The notes: generated by a model not told the origin, from the sequence alone. A stretch of DNA of 64,000 nt from Actinospineispora eucalypti (GCA_014208095.1 JACHMT010000001.1:248001-312000); one strand, 5' to 3'; positions 8,907-18,151 are shown, numbered from the stretch's first letter. Numbers and translations are program-made.

Positions 8907-9803
8907 TTACAGGTCCAGGCGCAACCGCTGTAAAACCGGGTGACGCAGGCGGTGCCCGTCGGTCCAACCGGTGTGGCTGATCTCCACGGTGACCGTCGGC
9001 TCGCACCACCGCGCGCCGGTCGCGTCCAGCTTGGGCAGCGGCTCGGTGAACGGCGACTCGGCCCGGTCCACCAGCGCCGTCCGCAGTGCCCGCTGCATCG
9101 CGTCCCCGGCGACCCCGGACCCGACCCGCCCGGCGAACTTCAGGCCGTCGTCCCCGGGCACCCCCAGCAGCAGCGCGCCGATCCGGGACGGGTGGTCCTT
9201 CTCCGTGCGCCAGCCGCCGACCAGGCAGTCCTGGGTACGCCGGTGCGCCACCTTCACCCAGGAACGCGTGCGCTGGCCCGGCCGGTAGATGGCGTCCCGG
9301 CGCTTGGCCACCACTCCCTCGAGGCCCTGCCGCTCGGTGGCCGCGAGCAGCGCCCCGCCGTCCTCGTACGCCGGCGAGAGCAGCACCCGGACCAACTCGT
9401 CGAAGGCCAGCCGGTCCAGCGTGTCCCGCCGCTCCTGCTGGGTGCGGGAGAGCAGCGGCACACCGTAGAGGCGCAACATGTCGAACACCATGTAGACCAC
9501 CGGCCCGGCGGCCACCTCCGCCGGCGTCGGCACCCGGTGGAACCGCTCGGACAGCGCGGCGAACGACGGCCGCCCGCCGACCATCTGCACCACCTCGCCG
9601 TCCAGCAGCACGTCCGGGGCGAGCGCGGCCAGCTCGGCCAGCTCGGGGAAGTGCGCGGTGACGTCCCGCCCGGTGCGGCTGGTCAGCCGCAGGCCCCGCT
9701 CGGCGGAAAGGTCGGCGAGCAGGCGCATGCCGTCCCATTTCACCTCGTAGTACCACTCCGGACCGGCCGGTAACGGGCCAGGGGTGGCGAGCATGGGGTC
9801 CAC
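8907..9803 (-). CDS. ATP-dependent DNA ligase (NHEJ ligase domain)
   Basis: This 298-aa protein is a stand-alone nucleotidyltransferase plus OB-fold ligase like the ligase domain of LigD. Motif I is YEVKWDGMR with the adenylated lysine near residue 22; LLDGEVV, VVYMVFDML, EGVVAKRRDAIY and SWVKVAHRR follow as motifs III, IIIa, IV and V. Polymerase and phosphoesterase domains of full LigD are absent and not found nearby. It is divergent from ku with about 50 bp between them, so both likely serve non-homologous end joining. GTG at 9803 or ATG at 9794 could be the start. Confidence 0.93.
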   Translation of the reverse strand: MDPMLATPGPLPAGPEWYYEVKWDGMRLLADLSAERGLRLTSRTGRDVTAHFPELAELAALAPDVLLDGEVVQMVGGRPSFAALSERFHRVPTPAEVAAGPVVYMVFDMLRLYGVPLLSRTQQERRDTLDRLAFDELVRVLLSPAYEDGGALLAATERQGLEGVVAKRRDAIYRPGQRTRSWVKVAHRRTQDCLVGGWRTEKDHPSRIGALLLGVPGDDGLKFAGRVGSGVAGDAMQRALRTALVDRAESPFTEPLPKLDATGARWCEPTVTVEISHTGWTDGHRLRHPVLQRLRLDL

Positions 9804-9853
9804 GCCTTCATGCTGTCACTGGAGCACCTTGTCGGCGGGGAGAGGTGGGCTCT

Positions 9854-10789
9854 ATGCGCGCGATGTGGACGGGCGCGGTGTCATTCGGTCTGGTCAGCGT
9901 CCCGGTGAAGCTGTACTCGGCGACGGCCAGCCACGACATCCGGTTTCACCAGGTGCACGGTTTAGACGGCGGCAGGATCCGCTACCGGCGGGTGTGCGAG
10001 GTGTGCGGCCAGGAGGTCGACTACGCGGACATCGTCAAGGGGTACGAGACCGAGGACGGCGAGCTGATCACCCTGGACGAGGCCGACCTGGAAACCCTTC
10101 CGGTGGCGGGCGGCCGGGAGATCGAGGTGCTCGAGTTCGTCCCGGCCGACCAGGTCGACCCGTTACTTTTCGAGAAGAGCTACTACCTGGAGCCCGAGTC
10201 GAAGGCGGCCAAGCCGTACGCCCTGCTGCGTGAGGCGTTGCGGGAGACCGACCGGATGGCCGTGGTGAAGGTCGCGCTGCGGCAGCGGTCCACGCTGGCG
10301 TTGTTGCGGGTGCGGGACAACGTGATCGTGCTGCAGACCATGCTCTGGCCGGACGAGGTGCGTGCCCCGGAGTTCGACATCCTGGACGCCTCGGTGGAGC
10401 TGCGGCCGCAGGAGATGCAGATGGCCGCGTCGCTGATCGACAGCCTGGGCGCGGAGTTCGACCCGACCCGGTTCACCGACGAGTACCTGACCGCGGTGGA
10501 GGACCTGCTGGAACGCAAGCGGTCCGCCGGGGACACCCGGGAGGCCCCAGCGGCCGCCTCGGCGGGCGGAGGCGCCGGCGGCGACGGGATGAGTGACCTG
10601 CTCACCGCCCTGCAGCGCAGCGTGGAAGCCGCCACCGCCAAGTCCTCCGGCGCACCGTCCCCCAAGGTCCCGGCCCAGCGCCCCAAGCCGAAGTCCGACA
10701 CCACAAAATCCGAGCCGGCGGCCAAATCACCCAAGAAACCCAGCACCCCCAAGTCCCGCACCAAACCCACCACCCGCAAAGGCGCCTAA
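9854..10789 (+). CDS. ku: Ku protein, NHEJ DNA-end binding
   Basis: Bacterial Ku forms a homodimeric ring on DNA ends and recruits the ligase. The 311-aa product starts MRAMWTGAVSFGLVSVPVKL, the invariant Ku opening, has the CEVCGQEV zinc-hook-like pair and the conserved YYLEPES segment. The last ~70 residues are a Lys/Pro/Ser/Thr-rich basic tail, as in long actinobacterial Ku proteins, where it contacts DNA. GGAGAGG lies nine bases before ATG 9854. The divergent neighbour is the cognate ligase. Downstream is a 22-bp repeat array. Confidence 0.96.
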   Translation: MRAMWTGAVSFGLVSVPVKLYSATASHDIRFHQVHGLDGGRIRYRRVCEVCGQEVDYADIVKGYETEDGELITLDEADLETLPVAGGREIEVLEFVPADQVDPLLFEKSYYLEPESKAAKPYALLREALRETDRMAVVKVALRQRSTLALLRVRDNVIVLQTMLWPDEVRAPEFDILDASVELRPQEMQMAASLIDSLGAEFDPTRFTDEYLTAVEDLLERKRSAGDTREAPAAASAGGGAGGDGMSDLLTALQRSVEAATAKSSGAPSPKVPAQRPKPKSDTTKSEPAAKSPKKPSTPKSRTKPTTRKGA

Positions 10790-10815
10790 CCACCCACCCT
10801 CCCCCGAACCCCCCC

Positions 10816-10947
10816 GCGAGTCGGCCTCCCGTACTCAGCGAGTCGGGGATCTGGGTACGGCGAGTCGGGGTTTCGGGTACAGCGAGTCGGGGATCTGAGT
10901 ACGGCGAGTCGGGGTTTCGGGTACCGGAATCTCGGGGTTTGAGGTGC
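10816..10947 (+). repeat. family A 22-bp tandem repeats, array A1
   Basis: Six contiguous 22-bp units start at 10816, 10838, 10860, 10882, 10904 and 10926; the first and last are diverged. The unit is GCGAGTCGGGG followed by an 11-base half close to ATCTGGGTACG, and units alternate between ATCTGGG and TTTCGGG forms. It fills the gap between the convergent ends of ku and the CaiB-like gene. There are no spacers between units. Confidence 0.9.
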
Positions 10948-10958
10948 GTCGCGGCGGC

Positions 10959-12368
10959 TTACCAGCGCGCGTCGGCGGCGCCGTATGCGATGAGCTCGTC
11001 CGGCCACCCGAGCTGACGGCCGTCGATGGCCCCGGGCGGGGCCACGGTGCGCACTCGCCCACGATCCCCGCGCAGGTCGACCAACCAGTCTCCGTCGGCA
11101 ACCGGTTCCACGCCGGGGGCGGCCGGGATCGAGGGCTGGCCGAGCAACCAGTGCGCGGTCCGGGCAAGGGACAGCTCACGCAGGTAGCCGCCACCCGACT
11201 CGGCCTGGCGGCGCAGGCCGTCCAGTGCGGCTGCGGCACAGAGGTAGCCCGTGCCGTGGTCGAGCAGCTGACAGGGCAGCGCGCCGGGGCGCCCGTCGCC
11301 GGGTGACTCGCGCGCGGCGATGCCCACGCCTGCCTGCACGATGCTGTCGAACCCCCGGCGGTCGCCCCACGGACCCCGCCCTCCCCAGGCCGACAGCGTG
11401 ACGACGACCAGGCCGGGATGCCGTTCCGCGAGGGTTTCCGCGTCCAGGCCGAATCGGTCCAGAGCGCCCGGCCGGTACCCGTGAACCAGCACGTCGGCCC
11501 CCGCCAGCAGCTCGTGCAGCGTGGTCCGGCCGGCGCGGGTGGACGCATCGAGCAGCGCGCTGCGCTTGCCGGGCAGGCCGTCGTACCGGTGCAGGGTCAG
11601 CTCGGGGCGGTCCGGCGGGTCGAGCCGGAGCACATCCGCGCCGAGCGCAGCCAGGTACCGGGTGGCGACCGGCCCGGCGATCACTCGGGTCAGGTCCAGC
11701 ACCCGCACTCCTTCTGCCGGCAGCGGGCCGCCGGCGGGGCGTGGGCGTGGCCGTCCGGGCTCGTGCCGGGTGAGTCCGATCAGCGGTTGCTCCGCGACGA
11801 CCCGGCCGTGTGGGTGACGCAGCCACTCGTCCGGGGTGCGCATCGCGGCGGCGACCCCGCCGGCCTCGACGACTATCCGCTCGACCTCGGCGGCCGGAAG
11901 CTCACCGAATACGGAGGCCAGTCGCTCCGCCAGTTCGGTGTCATCGGTCCCGTGGTCGGGCAGCCCCACCGCACCGAGGAGCGCGCGGCGGTGCCAGGGG
12001 TAGTTGGCGTGCGTGCGCGCCCAGCCGTCGGCGGTGCGCCAGAACCGGGACAGCGGTGCGAAGCCCGGTCCGGCCGCTCGGCCGCCCACGGTCAGATAAC
12101 TCTCACTCCGCACCGCCGCCGCCAGATGATCACCGCGTAGCGAAGCTGCCCGGCTGCTCCCGGCCTGGTCCTCCGGACCCTTACCGAGCGCCACGGCGGC
12201 CAGGAGCGCCGCGCCGATACAGGCGATGGCGGTGTCCGCAACCGGCACGTCGGCGGGGAGTTGATCACGCGGCACGTGGTCGACGCTGAGGTGGGCCGGG
12301 AGTGGTGCCTCGCCGGCGACCGCTCGCCAGGCCTCGGCGAGCAGATCATGCCAATCCGCGCTGGTCAC
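10959..12368 (-). CDS. CaiB/BaiF-family CoA-transferase-like protein
   Basis: The 469-aa protein belongs to the class III CoA-transferases, which move CoA between carboxylic acids. The core family pattern is visible in the second half: GVRVLDLTRVIAGP, YLAALGADVLRLDPP, the nucleotide-proximal VHGYRPGALDRFGL and FDSIVQAGVGIA. The N-terminal 200 residues are a divergent copy of the fold with SYLTVGG and WRTADGWARTHANYPWHR, so the protein appears to be a tandem or permuted arrangement. The catalytic Asp of the family is not obvious. It is flanked by 22-bp repeat arrays on both sides. Confidence 0.8.
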   Translation of the reverse strand: MTSADWHDLLAEAWRAVAGEAPLPAHLSVDHVPRDQLPADVPVADTAIACIGAALLAAVALGKGPEDQAGSSRAASLRGDHLAAAVRSESYLTVGGRAAGPGFAPLSRFWRTADGWARTHANYPWHRRALLGAVGLPDHGTDDTELAERLASVFGELPAAEVERIVVEAGGVAAAMRTPDEWLRHPHGRVVAEQPLIGLTRHEPGRPRPRPAGGPLPAEGVRVLDLTRVIAGPVATRYLAALGADVLRLDPPDRPELTLHRYDGLPGKRSALLDASTRAGRTTLHELLAGADVLVHGYRPGALDRFGLDAETLAERHPGLVVVTLSAWGGRGPWGDRRGFDSIVQAGVGIAARESPGDGRPGALPCQLLDHGTGYLCAAAALDGLRRQAESGGGYLRELSLARTAHWLLGQPSIPAAPGVEPVADGDWLVDLRGDRGRVRTVAPPGAIDGRQLGWPDELIAYGAADARW

Positions 12369-12450
12369 GAGATCGATCCTGGCACGGTTCGAGGAACCCG
12401 GCCGGCCCCGAATCGCCGCCGCCGAGCCGTCCGTTGAGCCGTGACCCTGC

Positions 12451-12604
12451 GTACCCAGATTCCCGACTCACCGTGCGCGAAATCCCGACTCACCGTGCAC
12501 CAAGTCCCGACTCACCGTGCACGAATCCCCGACTCGCCGTGCACGAATCCCCGACTCGCCGTGCATGAATCCCCGACTCGCCGTGTGCGAAAGCCCGACT
12601 CGCC
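12451..12604 (-). repeat. family A 22-bp tandem repeats, array A2
   Basis: Seven contiguous units in reverse orientation start at 12451, 12473, 12495, 12517, 12539, 12561 and 12583. Each contains CCCGACTCGCC or CCCGACTCACC preceded by GTGCACGAAT-like sequence; units 4 and 5 are identical. The array sits between the 3' end of the LCP gene and the 5' end of the CaiB-like gene. Confidence 0.9.
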
Positions 12605-12631
12605 GGGTGCGGGGGCCGGGTTTTGGGGTGG

Positions 12632-13801
12632 TTAGTTGAGGAGGGACTTGGGGACGGGGCGGTCGGCGGCGAGGGTGGAGAAGAGTTGCTTGGCGCGGCC
12701 CTTGTCCCAGCGGACGATGGATGAGCCGTTCACCGTGCCGGTGCCGCCGATCGGCACCGTGGTCGTCGCCCCGTCGCCGGCGGAGAGCCCACGCATAGCC
12801 AGACCGAGGCTGGCCAGGTGCCAGACGTGGTCGCCGGAGTCGATCTTGAGCGCGCCCGGGATGGCCTCGCCGAGGGCGACCAGGCGCACCGGGTTGGCCA
12901 GTGTGAACGGGCTGACCAGGCGTTTCATCAGTGCGGACAGGAAGAGGCGCTGGTGCTCGATGCGGTCCAGGTCGGCGCGCGGGGTGGCCCGGCTGCGCAC
13001 GTAGCCGAGGGCGGTCGGGCCGTTCAGCTCCTGGCAGCCGGCCTTGATGTTGAGCCCGGCCAGCGGGTCGCGCATGGCGGACGGGATGCACATGTCCACC
13101 CCGCCGACCGCGTCCACGACCTGCACGAATCCCTCGAAACCGATCTCCGCGTAGTGGTCGATGCGCAGGCCGGTGGCCTGTTCCACGGTCCGGGTGAGCA
13201 GTTGGGCGCCGCCGGCGGAGAAGGCCGAGTTGAGCTTGTTGGCGTTCCGGCCGGGGATCGGCACCAGCGAGTCCCGGGGCAGGCTCACCAGCGTGGTCCC
13301 GTTGCTGCCGGTGTGCAGCAGCATGATCGTGTCGGTGCGCTGGCCGGAGCTGTGCCCGGTGGCGAGGCGTTCTTCCTGCTGCTCGGTGAGATCGGCGCGG
13401 CTGTCCGAGCCGACGATCAACCAGTTCGTGCCCTCGCTGCTCGGCCGGCCGGCGTAGCTGGTCAGCGTGCTGTCCCGGCTCAGCTTGGTGTCCAGGTAAG
13501 CGCCGTAGCCGAGCATCGCCAGCACCAGGACCAGCAACAGGGTGACCAGCCGGCGCCCCCAGCGCGGTCGGCGCGGGGGCGGGATCGGCGTGCGGTACGG
13601 CGCGGCGCCGGGGGGCATTCCGCCGGGCACCGCGTACTGCCCGTCGGGTCGGCGTGGTGGCGGCGGCCGGTGTCCGGGTGGCCGGTAGCCGGGTGGCGGC
13701 CCCGGCGGGCCGTACCGGCCCGGCGCACGCGGCGGACCGGACTGCCGGGGAGCCGACGGCGGTGGACGGCCCCACGAACGAGGTCCACCGCCACGGTTCA
13801 T
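12632..13801 (-). CDS. LytR-CpsA-Psr family cell-wall ligase
   Basis: LCP proteins transfer glycopolymers (arabinogalactan or teichoic-acid-like) from lipid carriers to peptidoglycan outside the membrane. The 389-aa product has a Pro/Gly/Arg-rich cytoplasmic tail of about 80 residues, one membrane segment (LVTLLLVLVLAMLGYGAYL), then the LCP domain with VGSDSRADL, RTDTIMLLH and VSLPRDSLVPIPG, which carry the pyrophosphate-binding Arg/Asp residues. ATG at 13801 has GGAGG nine bases upstream, better than GTG at 13810. Monocistronic. Confidence 0.92.
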   Translation of the reverse strand: MNRGGGPRSWGRPPPSAPRQSGPPRAPGRYGPPGPPPGYRPPGHRPPPPRRPDGQYAVPGGMPPGAAPYRTPIPPPRRPRWGRRLVTLLLVLVLAMLGYGAYLDTKLSRDSTLTSYAGRPSSEGTNWLIVGSDSRADLTEQQEERLATGHSSGQRTDTIMLLHTGSNGTTLVSLPRDSLVPIPGRNANKLNSAFSAGGAQLLTRTVEQATGLRIDHYAEIGFEGFVQVVDAVGGVDMCIPSAMRDPLAGLNIKAGCQELNGPTALGYVRSRATPRADLDRIEHQRLFLSALMKRLVSPFTLANPVRLVALGEAIPGALKIDSGDHVWHLASLGLAMRGLSAGDGATTTVPIGGTGTVNGSSIVRWDKGRAKQLFSTLAADRPVPKSLLN

Positions 13802-13875
13802 GCCGAACACCCTCCCTCGTGGTTACACCGTACTTCTACAGGGTGACGTATCGGGGAGGCGTTCGGTTGCGCGTG

Positions 13876-14835
13876 TCAGTTCTCCGGGATCTGCCCGAAG
13901 CGGCCGGCCTGGTAGTCCTCGAACGCGGTCAGCACCTCGGCGCGGGTGTTCATCACGAACGGACCGGTCCAGGCGATCGGCTCGCGGATCGGCTCGCCGC
14001 CCAGCAGGACCACGTCCAGCCCGGGGTGCCGGGACTCCTGGCGCGAGTCGGCGGCGATGGTGATCGCGTCGCCGGGTCCGAACACCGCCAGCTGGCCGGT
14101 GCCGATCGGGCGCGCTTCCGCACCCACCGAACCGGCACCGGACAGCACGTAGGCCAGCGCGTTGAACTCCGCCGGCCAGGGCAGCCGCAGCCGTGACCCG
14201 GGCGCCAGGGTGGTGTGCAGCATGGCCATCGGCGTGTAGGTGGAACCCGGTCCGCTCACCTCGGCCACCCCGGGCACGGAGCCGGCGATCAGCCGCACCA
14301 GCGTGCCGCCGTCCGCGCTGCTGAGCAGGCCGACGGAGTTTGCCCGCAGGTCCTGGTACCTCGGCGCGACGGCCTTCTTCGCGCGCGGCAGGTTCACCCA
14401 CAGTTGCAACCCGTGGAACAGGCCGCCGCTGGTTACCAGGGCCTCCGGCGGGCGCTCGATGTGCAGGATCCCGCCGCCGGCGGTCATCCACTGGGTGTCG
14501 CCGTTGGTGATCGATCCGCCGCCGCCGTGGGAGTCCTGGTGCTCGAAGGTGCCGTCGATGATGTAGGTGACGGTCTCGAAACCCCGGTGCGGGTGCCAGG
14601 GCGTGCCCTTCGGCTCGCCCGGGGCGTACTCCACCTCGCCCATCTGGTCCAGGTGGATGAACGGGTCCAGCTGCGACTGCGGTACCCCGGCGAACGCCCG
14701 GCGCACCGGGAAGCCTTCGCCCTCGAAGCCGGAGGGAGCCTCGGTCACCGAACGCACCGTGCGCTCGCTGGCGGTGGGTCCAGGCTCGGGAATGCGGGGC
14801 AGGGTAGTGATATCGGCCACAGTGATCGCCGGCAT
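13876..14835 (-). CDS. pirin family protein
   Basis: The 319-aa bicupin protein has the pirin metal site: WHPHRGFETVTYII, with two His near residue 80, then HQDSHGGG and a later LHIERPP. Pirins are iron-binding proteins, some with quercetinase activity, others regulators of metabolism or stress; the role here is unknown. ATG at 14835 follows GGAGG by six bases. It is divergent from a TetR regulator across an inverted repeat, which probably controls it. Confidence 0.9.
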   Translation of the reverse strand: MPAITVADITTLPRIPEPGPTASERTVRSVTEAPSGFEGEGFPVRRAFAGVPQSQLDPFIHLDQMGEVEYAPGEPKGTPWHPHRGFETVTYIIDGTFEHQDSHGGGGSITNGDTQWMTAGGGILHIERPPEALVTSGGLFHGLQLWVNLPRAKKAVAPRYQDLRANSVGLLSSADGGTLVRLIAGSVPGVAEVSGPGSTYTPMAMLHTTLAPGSRLRLPWPAEFNALAYVLSGAGSVGAEARPIGTGQLAVFGPGDAITIAADSRQESRHPGLDVVLLGGEPIREPIAWTGPFVMNTRAEVLTAFEDYQAGRFGQIPEN

Positions 14836-15066
14836 GTCGGCCCTCCTAAGTCGTTCAACGTTCAACTAACGGTGTGATTTCTAAACACCGTTCGAGGTCA
14901 TGGCATTCCCGCATGCCCCGACCGGGTGCGATCACGTGGTGAGTACATACTGCTTACCGGGCAAGAATGTCACGCTGGGTATCGTTCTGAATATCTGGTA
15001 AAGATCGAAACGAGCCGTTACGGTGCATTCGCTCGGCGCTGGCCGGGCTCGCACACAGGGACACCG
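14836..15066. promoter_or_regulatory. pirin/TetR divergent control region with inverted repeat
   Basis: The 231-bp gap is less GC-rich than its surroundings. It contains a tandem GTTCAACGTTCAAC at about 14853-14866 and an 8-bp inverted repeat, AACGGTGT / ACACCGTT, at 14868-14892 with a nine-base spacer. Both lie close to the pirin start and are candidate operator sites for the adjacent TetR protein. No experimental basis. Confidence 0.5.
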
Positions 15067-15726
15067 ATGCCGTTGACCGAGACCCCGGGTCGCCAATACG
15101 GCGGGTTGAGCGCCGCTGATCGCGCTGCACAGCGGCGTCGACGGCTGCTCGAGGCAGCGCTCGGCATCATGGCCGAGGACGGCTGGCGGCAGATCACCGT
15201 AGAACGCCTATGCGGTGAGGCCCGGCTCAACAAGCGTTACTTCTACGAGAGCTTCACCGACCTCGACTCGGTGGCCGCCACGGTGGTCGAGGATCTCGCG
15301 GACCAGCTCATCCGGGAGGCGGTGCGCCCGTTCGTCGAACAACGGGACCTGCCGATCGACGAACTGGTCCGGCGCGGGCTCAGCCGGCTGATCCGCTACC
15401 TGATCTCCGACCCGCGCCGCGCCAGGGTGCTCTGGGGCGGGCTGGCCAGCACACCGGCGATCAACCGCTACCGCGCCGTCGCAATGAGCGCGCTGACCCG
15501 GTCGGTGGTCCAGTTCGGGCTGGACCGGCCGGACTCCGGCCAACCCGACCCGATCTTCGAGATCACCGCGGCGATGCTGCTCGGGGGCACCGGGGAGACG
15601 GTCTTGCAGTGGTTGGACGGCACGATCGATGTGTCCGAGCAGCAACTGGTCGAGGAGCTGTCGGCGCACTGGTTGCGCGCGGGCCAGACCCACGCCGCCC
15701 GCCTCCGGGCCCAACGTGCCGACTGA
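15067..15726 (+). CDS. TetR family transcriptional regulator
   Basis: The 219-aa product has a TetR helix-turn-helix: RRLLEAALGIMAEDGWRQIT, then LCGEARLNKRYFYESFTDLD, with the F/YESF hinge typical of the family. The C-terminal ligand domain is unassignable. Its frame is open well upstream, but ATG at 15067 leaves the usual short N-terminal arm. It is divergent from the pirin gene, its likely target. Its stop lies in a hairpin shared with the convergent epimerase gene. Confidence 0.9.
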   Translation: MPLTETPGRQYGGLSAADRAAQRRRRLLEAALGIMAEDGWRQITVERLCGEARLNKRYFYESFTDLDSVAATVVEDLADQLIREAVRPFVEQRDLPIDELVRRGLSRLIRYLISDPRRARVLWGGLASTPAINRYRAVAMSALTRSVVQFGLDRPDSGQPDPIFEITAAMLLGGTGETVLQWLDGTIDVSEQQLVEELSAHWLRAGQTHAARLRAQRAD

Positions 15727-15746
15727 ACCGCCTTAGTGGTTCAGTC
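15721..15746. terminator. bidirectional hairpin between TetR and AGE-family genes
   Basis: GACTGAACC and GGTTCAGTC form a perfect 9-bp stem with an eight-base loop. The hairpin contains the TetR stop codon and reaches the stop of the convergent epimerase gene. No U-tract is present. Confidence 0.6.
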
Positions 15747-16976
15747 GGCGCCCGGCAGCTCGATGTCGGTGTCCCGGAGCGCGCCGGCGATGGACGGGCG
15801 CAGTGGCAGGCGCGGCAACAGCGTCGCCTGCACCGCGTGGTAAGCGTCCACCTTGCCCGGCCACACCACCGCGCTCGGCCGGTTGTTCCGGTCCAGCTCG
15901 TGGTGCCAGGAGCCCAGGTCGCGGTCGAGCAGGTACTCCTCGGCGTACTCCCACCACTGCCGGTAGCGGTCCAGGTATGCGTCGTCACCGGTCACCGCAT
16001 GCAGTGCGGCTGCCGTGCCCACCGCTTCGGCCAGCACCCAGTGCATGCGCAGGTGCACCACGGGTGTGCCGTGCCAGTCGACCGTGTACACGAAGCCGGG
16101 CGCACCGTCGACCGCCCAACCGTCCGCGACGGCCCGGCCACACAACTCCCGAGCCCCGTCGACCAGCCAGGACGTGTCGGTGTCGGCACCCAGCGCGACC
16201 CGCAACTGCAGGCACAGGCGCGCCCACTCGAGCCCGTGCCCGATGGTCGACCCGTACGGGCGGAACGGGTCGTCGGGCTTGTCGGCGTTGTACTCCGGCA
16301 GTGCGTGCCAGGCCGGGTCGAAGTGTTCCGGGATGCGCCAGCCGTTCGGCGCGGTGAACTCGCGCACCACCCGGTCGGTGATTCGCCGCGCGTGATCGGC
16401 CCAGCGCGCGTCCCCGGTGGCGTCGAACGCGGCCAGGAACGCCTCGACGCCGTGCATGTTGGCGTTGACTCCGCGATAGGCCTCCTCGGTCTGGAACTCC
16501 TCGTCCCAGGTCTCCCGGAGCATGCCATCGGGGTCTGACCAAAACCGGTTCTCGAACAGTTCCAACGCGTCGTCCAGCAGCTCTCGTCCGCCGGGCAGGC
16601 CCGCGATGCTCGCGCTGGCGGCCGCCAGCACGACGAACGCGTGCTGGTAGCACTCCTTGTCGGTGGTGATCGGGCCGTCCCAGCCGACCCTCGGGTACCA
16701 GCCGCCATGGGCGGTGTCCCGGAGCAGGCCGCTCAACGCGGTCAATCCGTGCTCGGCCAACGCCACGCTGCCGGGGTACCCGAGCAGCGCACCGAGCGCG
16801 TAGACGTGCGTCATCCGGCCGGTCAGCCACAGCTCGACGGGGGCATCGAGCATTCGTACGCCCCGGTCGTCCTGCCGGGCGAAACCACCCAGCGGGTGCC
16901 AGGAACCCTCGGCGAACTCCAGCAGCCGCGCCGTCTCGGTACCCAACCACTCAGGATCTCCCGGCCCAACCACCAC
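15741..16976 (-). CDS. AGE-family epimerase/isomerase
   Basis: The 411-aa protein is an (alpha/alpha)6-barrel sugar epimerase of the N-acylglucosamine 2-epimerase superfamily. Key segments are LTGRMTHVYALG, GGWYPRV, KECYQHAFVVLAAAS, GVNANMHGVEAFLAAFD and DSTIGHGLEWARL-like sequence (STIGHGLEWARL), with conserved His residues in MHG and GHG that act as acid/base pairs. The closest named activities are mannose isomerase and cellobiose 2-epimerase; which applies is unknown. Start GTG 16976 or 16973. Convergent with the TetR gene. Confidence 0.85.
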   Translation of the reverse strand: MVVGPGDPEWLGTETARLLEFAEGSWHPLGGFARQDDRGVRMLDAPVELWLTGRMTHVYALGALLGYPGSVALAEHGLTALSGLLRDTAHGGWYPRVGWDGPITTDKECYQHAFVVLAAASASIAGLPGGRELLDDALELFENRFWSDPDGMLRETWDEEFQTEEAYRGVNANMHGVEAFLAAFDATGDARWADHARRITDRVVREFTAPNGWRIPEHFDPAWHALPEYNADKPDDPFRPYGSTIGHGLEWARLCLQLRVALGADTDTSWLVDGARELCGRAVADGWAVDGAPGFVYTVDWHGTPVVHLRMHWVLAEAVGTAAALHAVTGDDAYLDRYRQWWEYAEEYLLDRDLGSWHHELDRNNRPSAVVWPGKVDAYHAVQATLLPRLPLRPSIAGALRDTDIELPGAD

Positions 16977-17002
16977 GCCAGCCTATCTCCCGTATCAGCC
17001 GG

Positions 17003-18151
17003 TCAGTTGGACCGAGTCGGCAGGGCGAGTTGCACCGCGTCGTGCACCGGTCGGTAGCCCAGCCGGGGGTAGATGCCGTTGGAGATCGGGTTGGCCAGGT
17101 CGGTGAACAGCACGACGTGCCGTGCCCCGGCGTCCAACGCCCAGCGGGTGGCCGCCGAGGTGACCGCGCTGCCGTAGCCCCGCCCGCGCCGGTCCGGCGG
17201 GGTGTACACCGGCCCGATCCGGGACATCGCCTCGATCGGCGCCGACGCCCCGGCCAGCGCCACCGGTTCACCTCCGTCCAGCCAGAGCAGCAGTGCACGC
17301 AGCTCGCCGGGCCGTTCCAGCGGCCCGCGCAGCGTCTCGGGTTCCGGGCTCGGCGCCTCCGGCGCGGCCTCGGCGTGGAACTCACGCATCCACTTACCGA
17401 CCAGGTCGAGGTCGGCCGGTCCAGCGAGGCGGGCGGTGCCCGAAACACCCTCGGGCGGGACCAGCGTGCCGAGCCGGAACAGCCGCAGCCGCACCTCCTC
17501 CACCGCACCTGGCGGCGCGGCGGGAGCTGGCACCTCGACGGTGGCCGACGTCGGGGACTGAGCCGGGTTGGGGGCATGCGCTGAAGCCGCACCCGAACCC
17601 GGCGCCGGAGCTGAAGCCTCACCCGAAGCCAGCGCCGGAGCTGAGGCTTCCCCCGAACACGGCGCCGGAGCCGAAGCCGCATCCGAACTTGGCGCCGGAG
17701 CCGAGGCCGCACCCGAACTTGGCGCCTGAACCGCCGCCACGGTCGGTCCCGTTGAGGCTCCCGCTGCGGTCCCCGATGGGATCACTGCGCCGGTTTGCTC
17801 GAGGTATGCCGCGAACCAAGCAGCGGCGAACGCGGTCGCGCGGTCCTTCGGGCCGCTCACCGCCGCGAGCTCCGGGTCGTGTTCCAGCAGCGCCCGCGCC
17901 ACCGGCTCGGCCGACTCGGGCGGCAATCCGCTGGCCAGCAGGGGCCAACCGGCAACGCGCAGCGTCGCCCCCACGGCCCGGCCGCCATCGTGCACGGTGA
18001 GCAGAGTGCGCGCGTCCTCGATCGGGTACCAACCGCTGCGCAGCTGGGCGAGCACGGTCAGTGCGACGGTGTGCGTCACCGCGTCGGTGCGAAACAGCGG
18101 TTCGGCCACCGACGCGAACGCGTCGAGATCACGGTGCAGCCGGGGTTGCAT
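17003..18151 (-). CDS. GNAT N-acetyltransferase with repeat linker
   Basis: The 382-aa protein has a divergent N-terminal GNAT-like half (DLDAFASVAEPLF to FAAAWFAAYLEQTG) and a C-terminal GNAT domain with the acetyl-CoA loop PPDRRGRGYGSAVTS and the VVLFTDLANPISNGIYPRLGY ending, split here as DLANPISNGIY and PRLGYRPV. Between them, about residues 135-195, lies a linker of five near-identical decapeptides of type SGEASAPAPG encoded by 30-bp tandem repeats at about 17560-17745. ATG at 18151 is chosen; the frame is open to 18271. The substrate is unknown. Confidence 0.85.
   Translation of the reverse strand: MQPRLHRDLDAFASVAEPLFRTDAVTHTVALTVLAQLRSGWYPIEDARTLLTVHDGGRAVGATLRVAGWPLLASGLPPESAEPVARALLEHDPELAAVSGPKDRATAFAAAWFAAYLEQTGAVIPSGTAAGASTGPTVAAVQAPSSGAASAPAPSSDAASAPAPCSGEASAPALASGEASAPAPGSGAASAHAPNPAQSPTSATVEVPAPAAPPGAVEEVRLRLFRLGTLVPPEGVSGTARLAGPADLDLVGKWMREFHAEAAPEAPSPEPETLRGPLERPGELRALLLWLDGGEPVALAGASAPIEAMSRIGPVYTPPDRRGRGYGSAVTSAATRWALDAGARHVVLFTDLANPISNGIYPRLGYRPVHDAVQLALPTRSN
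17560..17745 (-). repeat. in-frame 30-bp minisatellite in GNAT gene
   Basis: About five degenerate 30-bp units encode Ala/Ser/Pro decapeptides (SAPAPSSDA-like). Units differ mostly at two or three codons, which suggests copy-number change by slippage or recombination between units. Confidence 0.8.

Noticed and set aside
10816..10947. Regular repeats that resemble a CRISPR array
   Set aside because: Units are contiguous with no unique spacers, vary in one half, and no cas genes are nearby.
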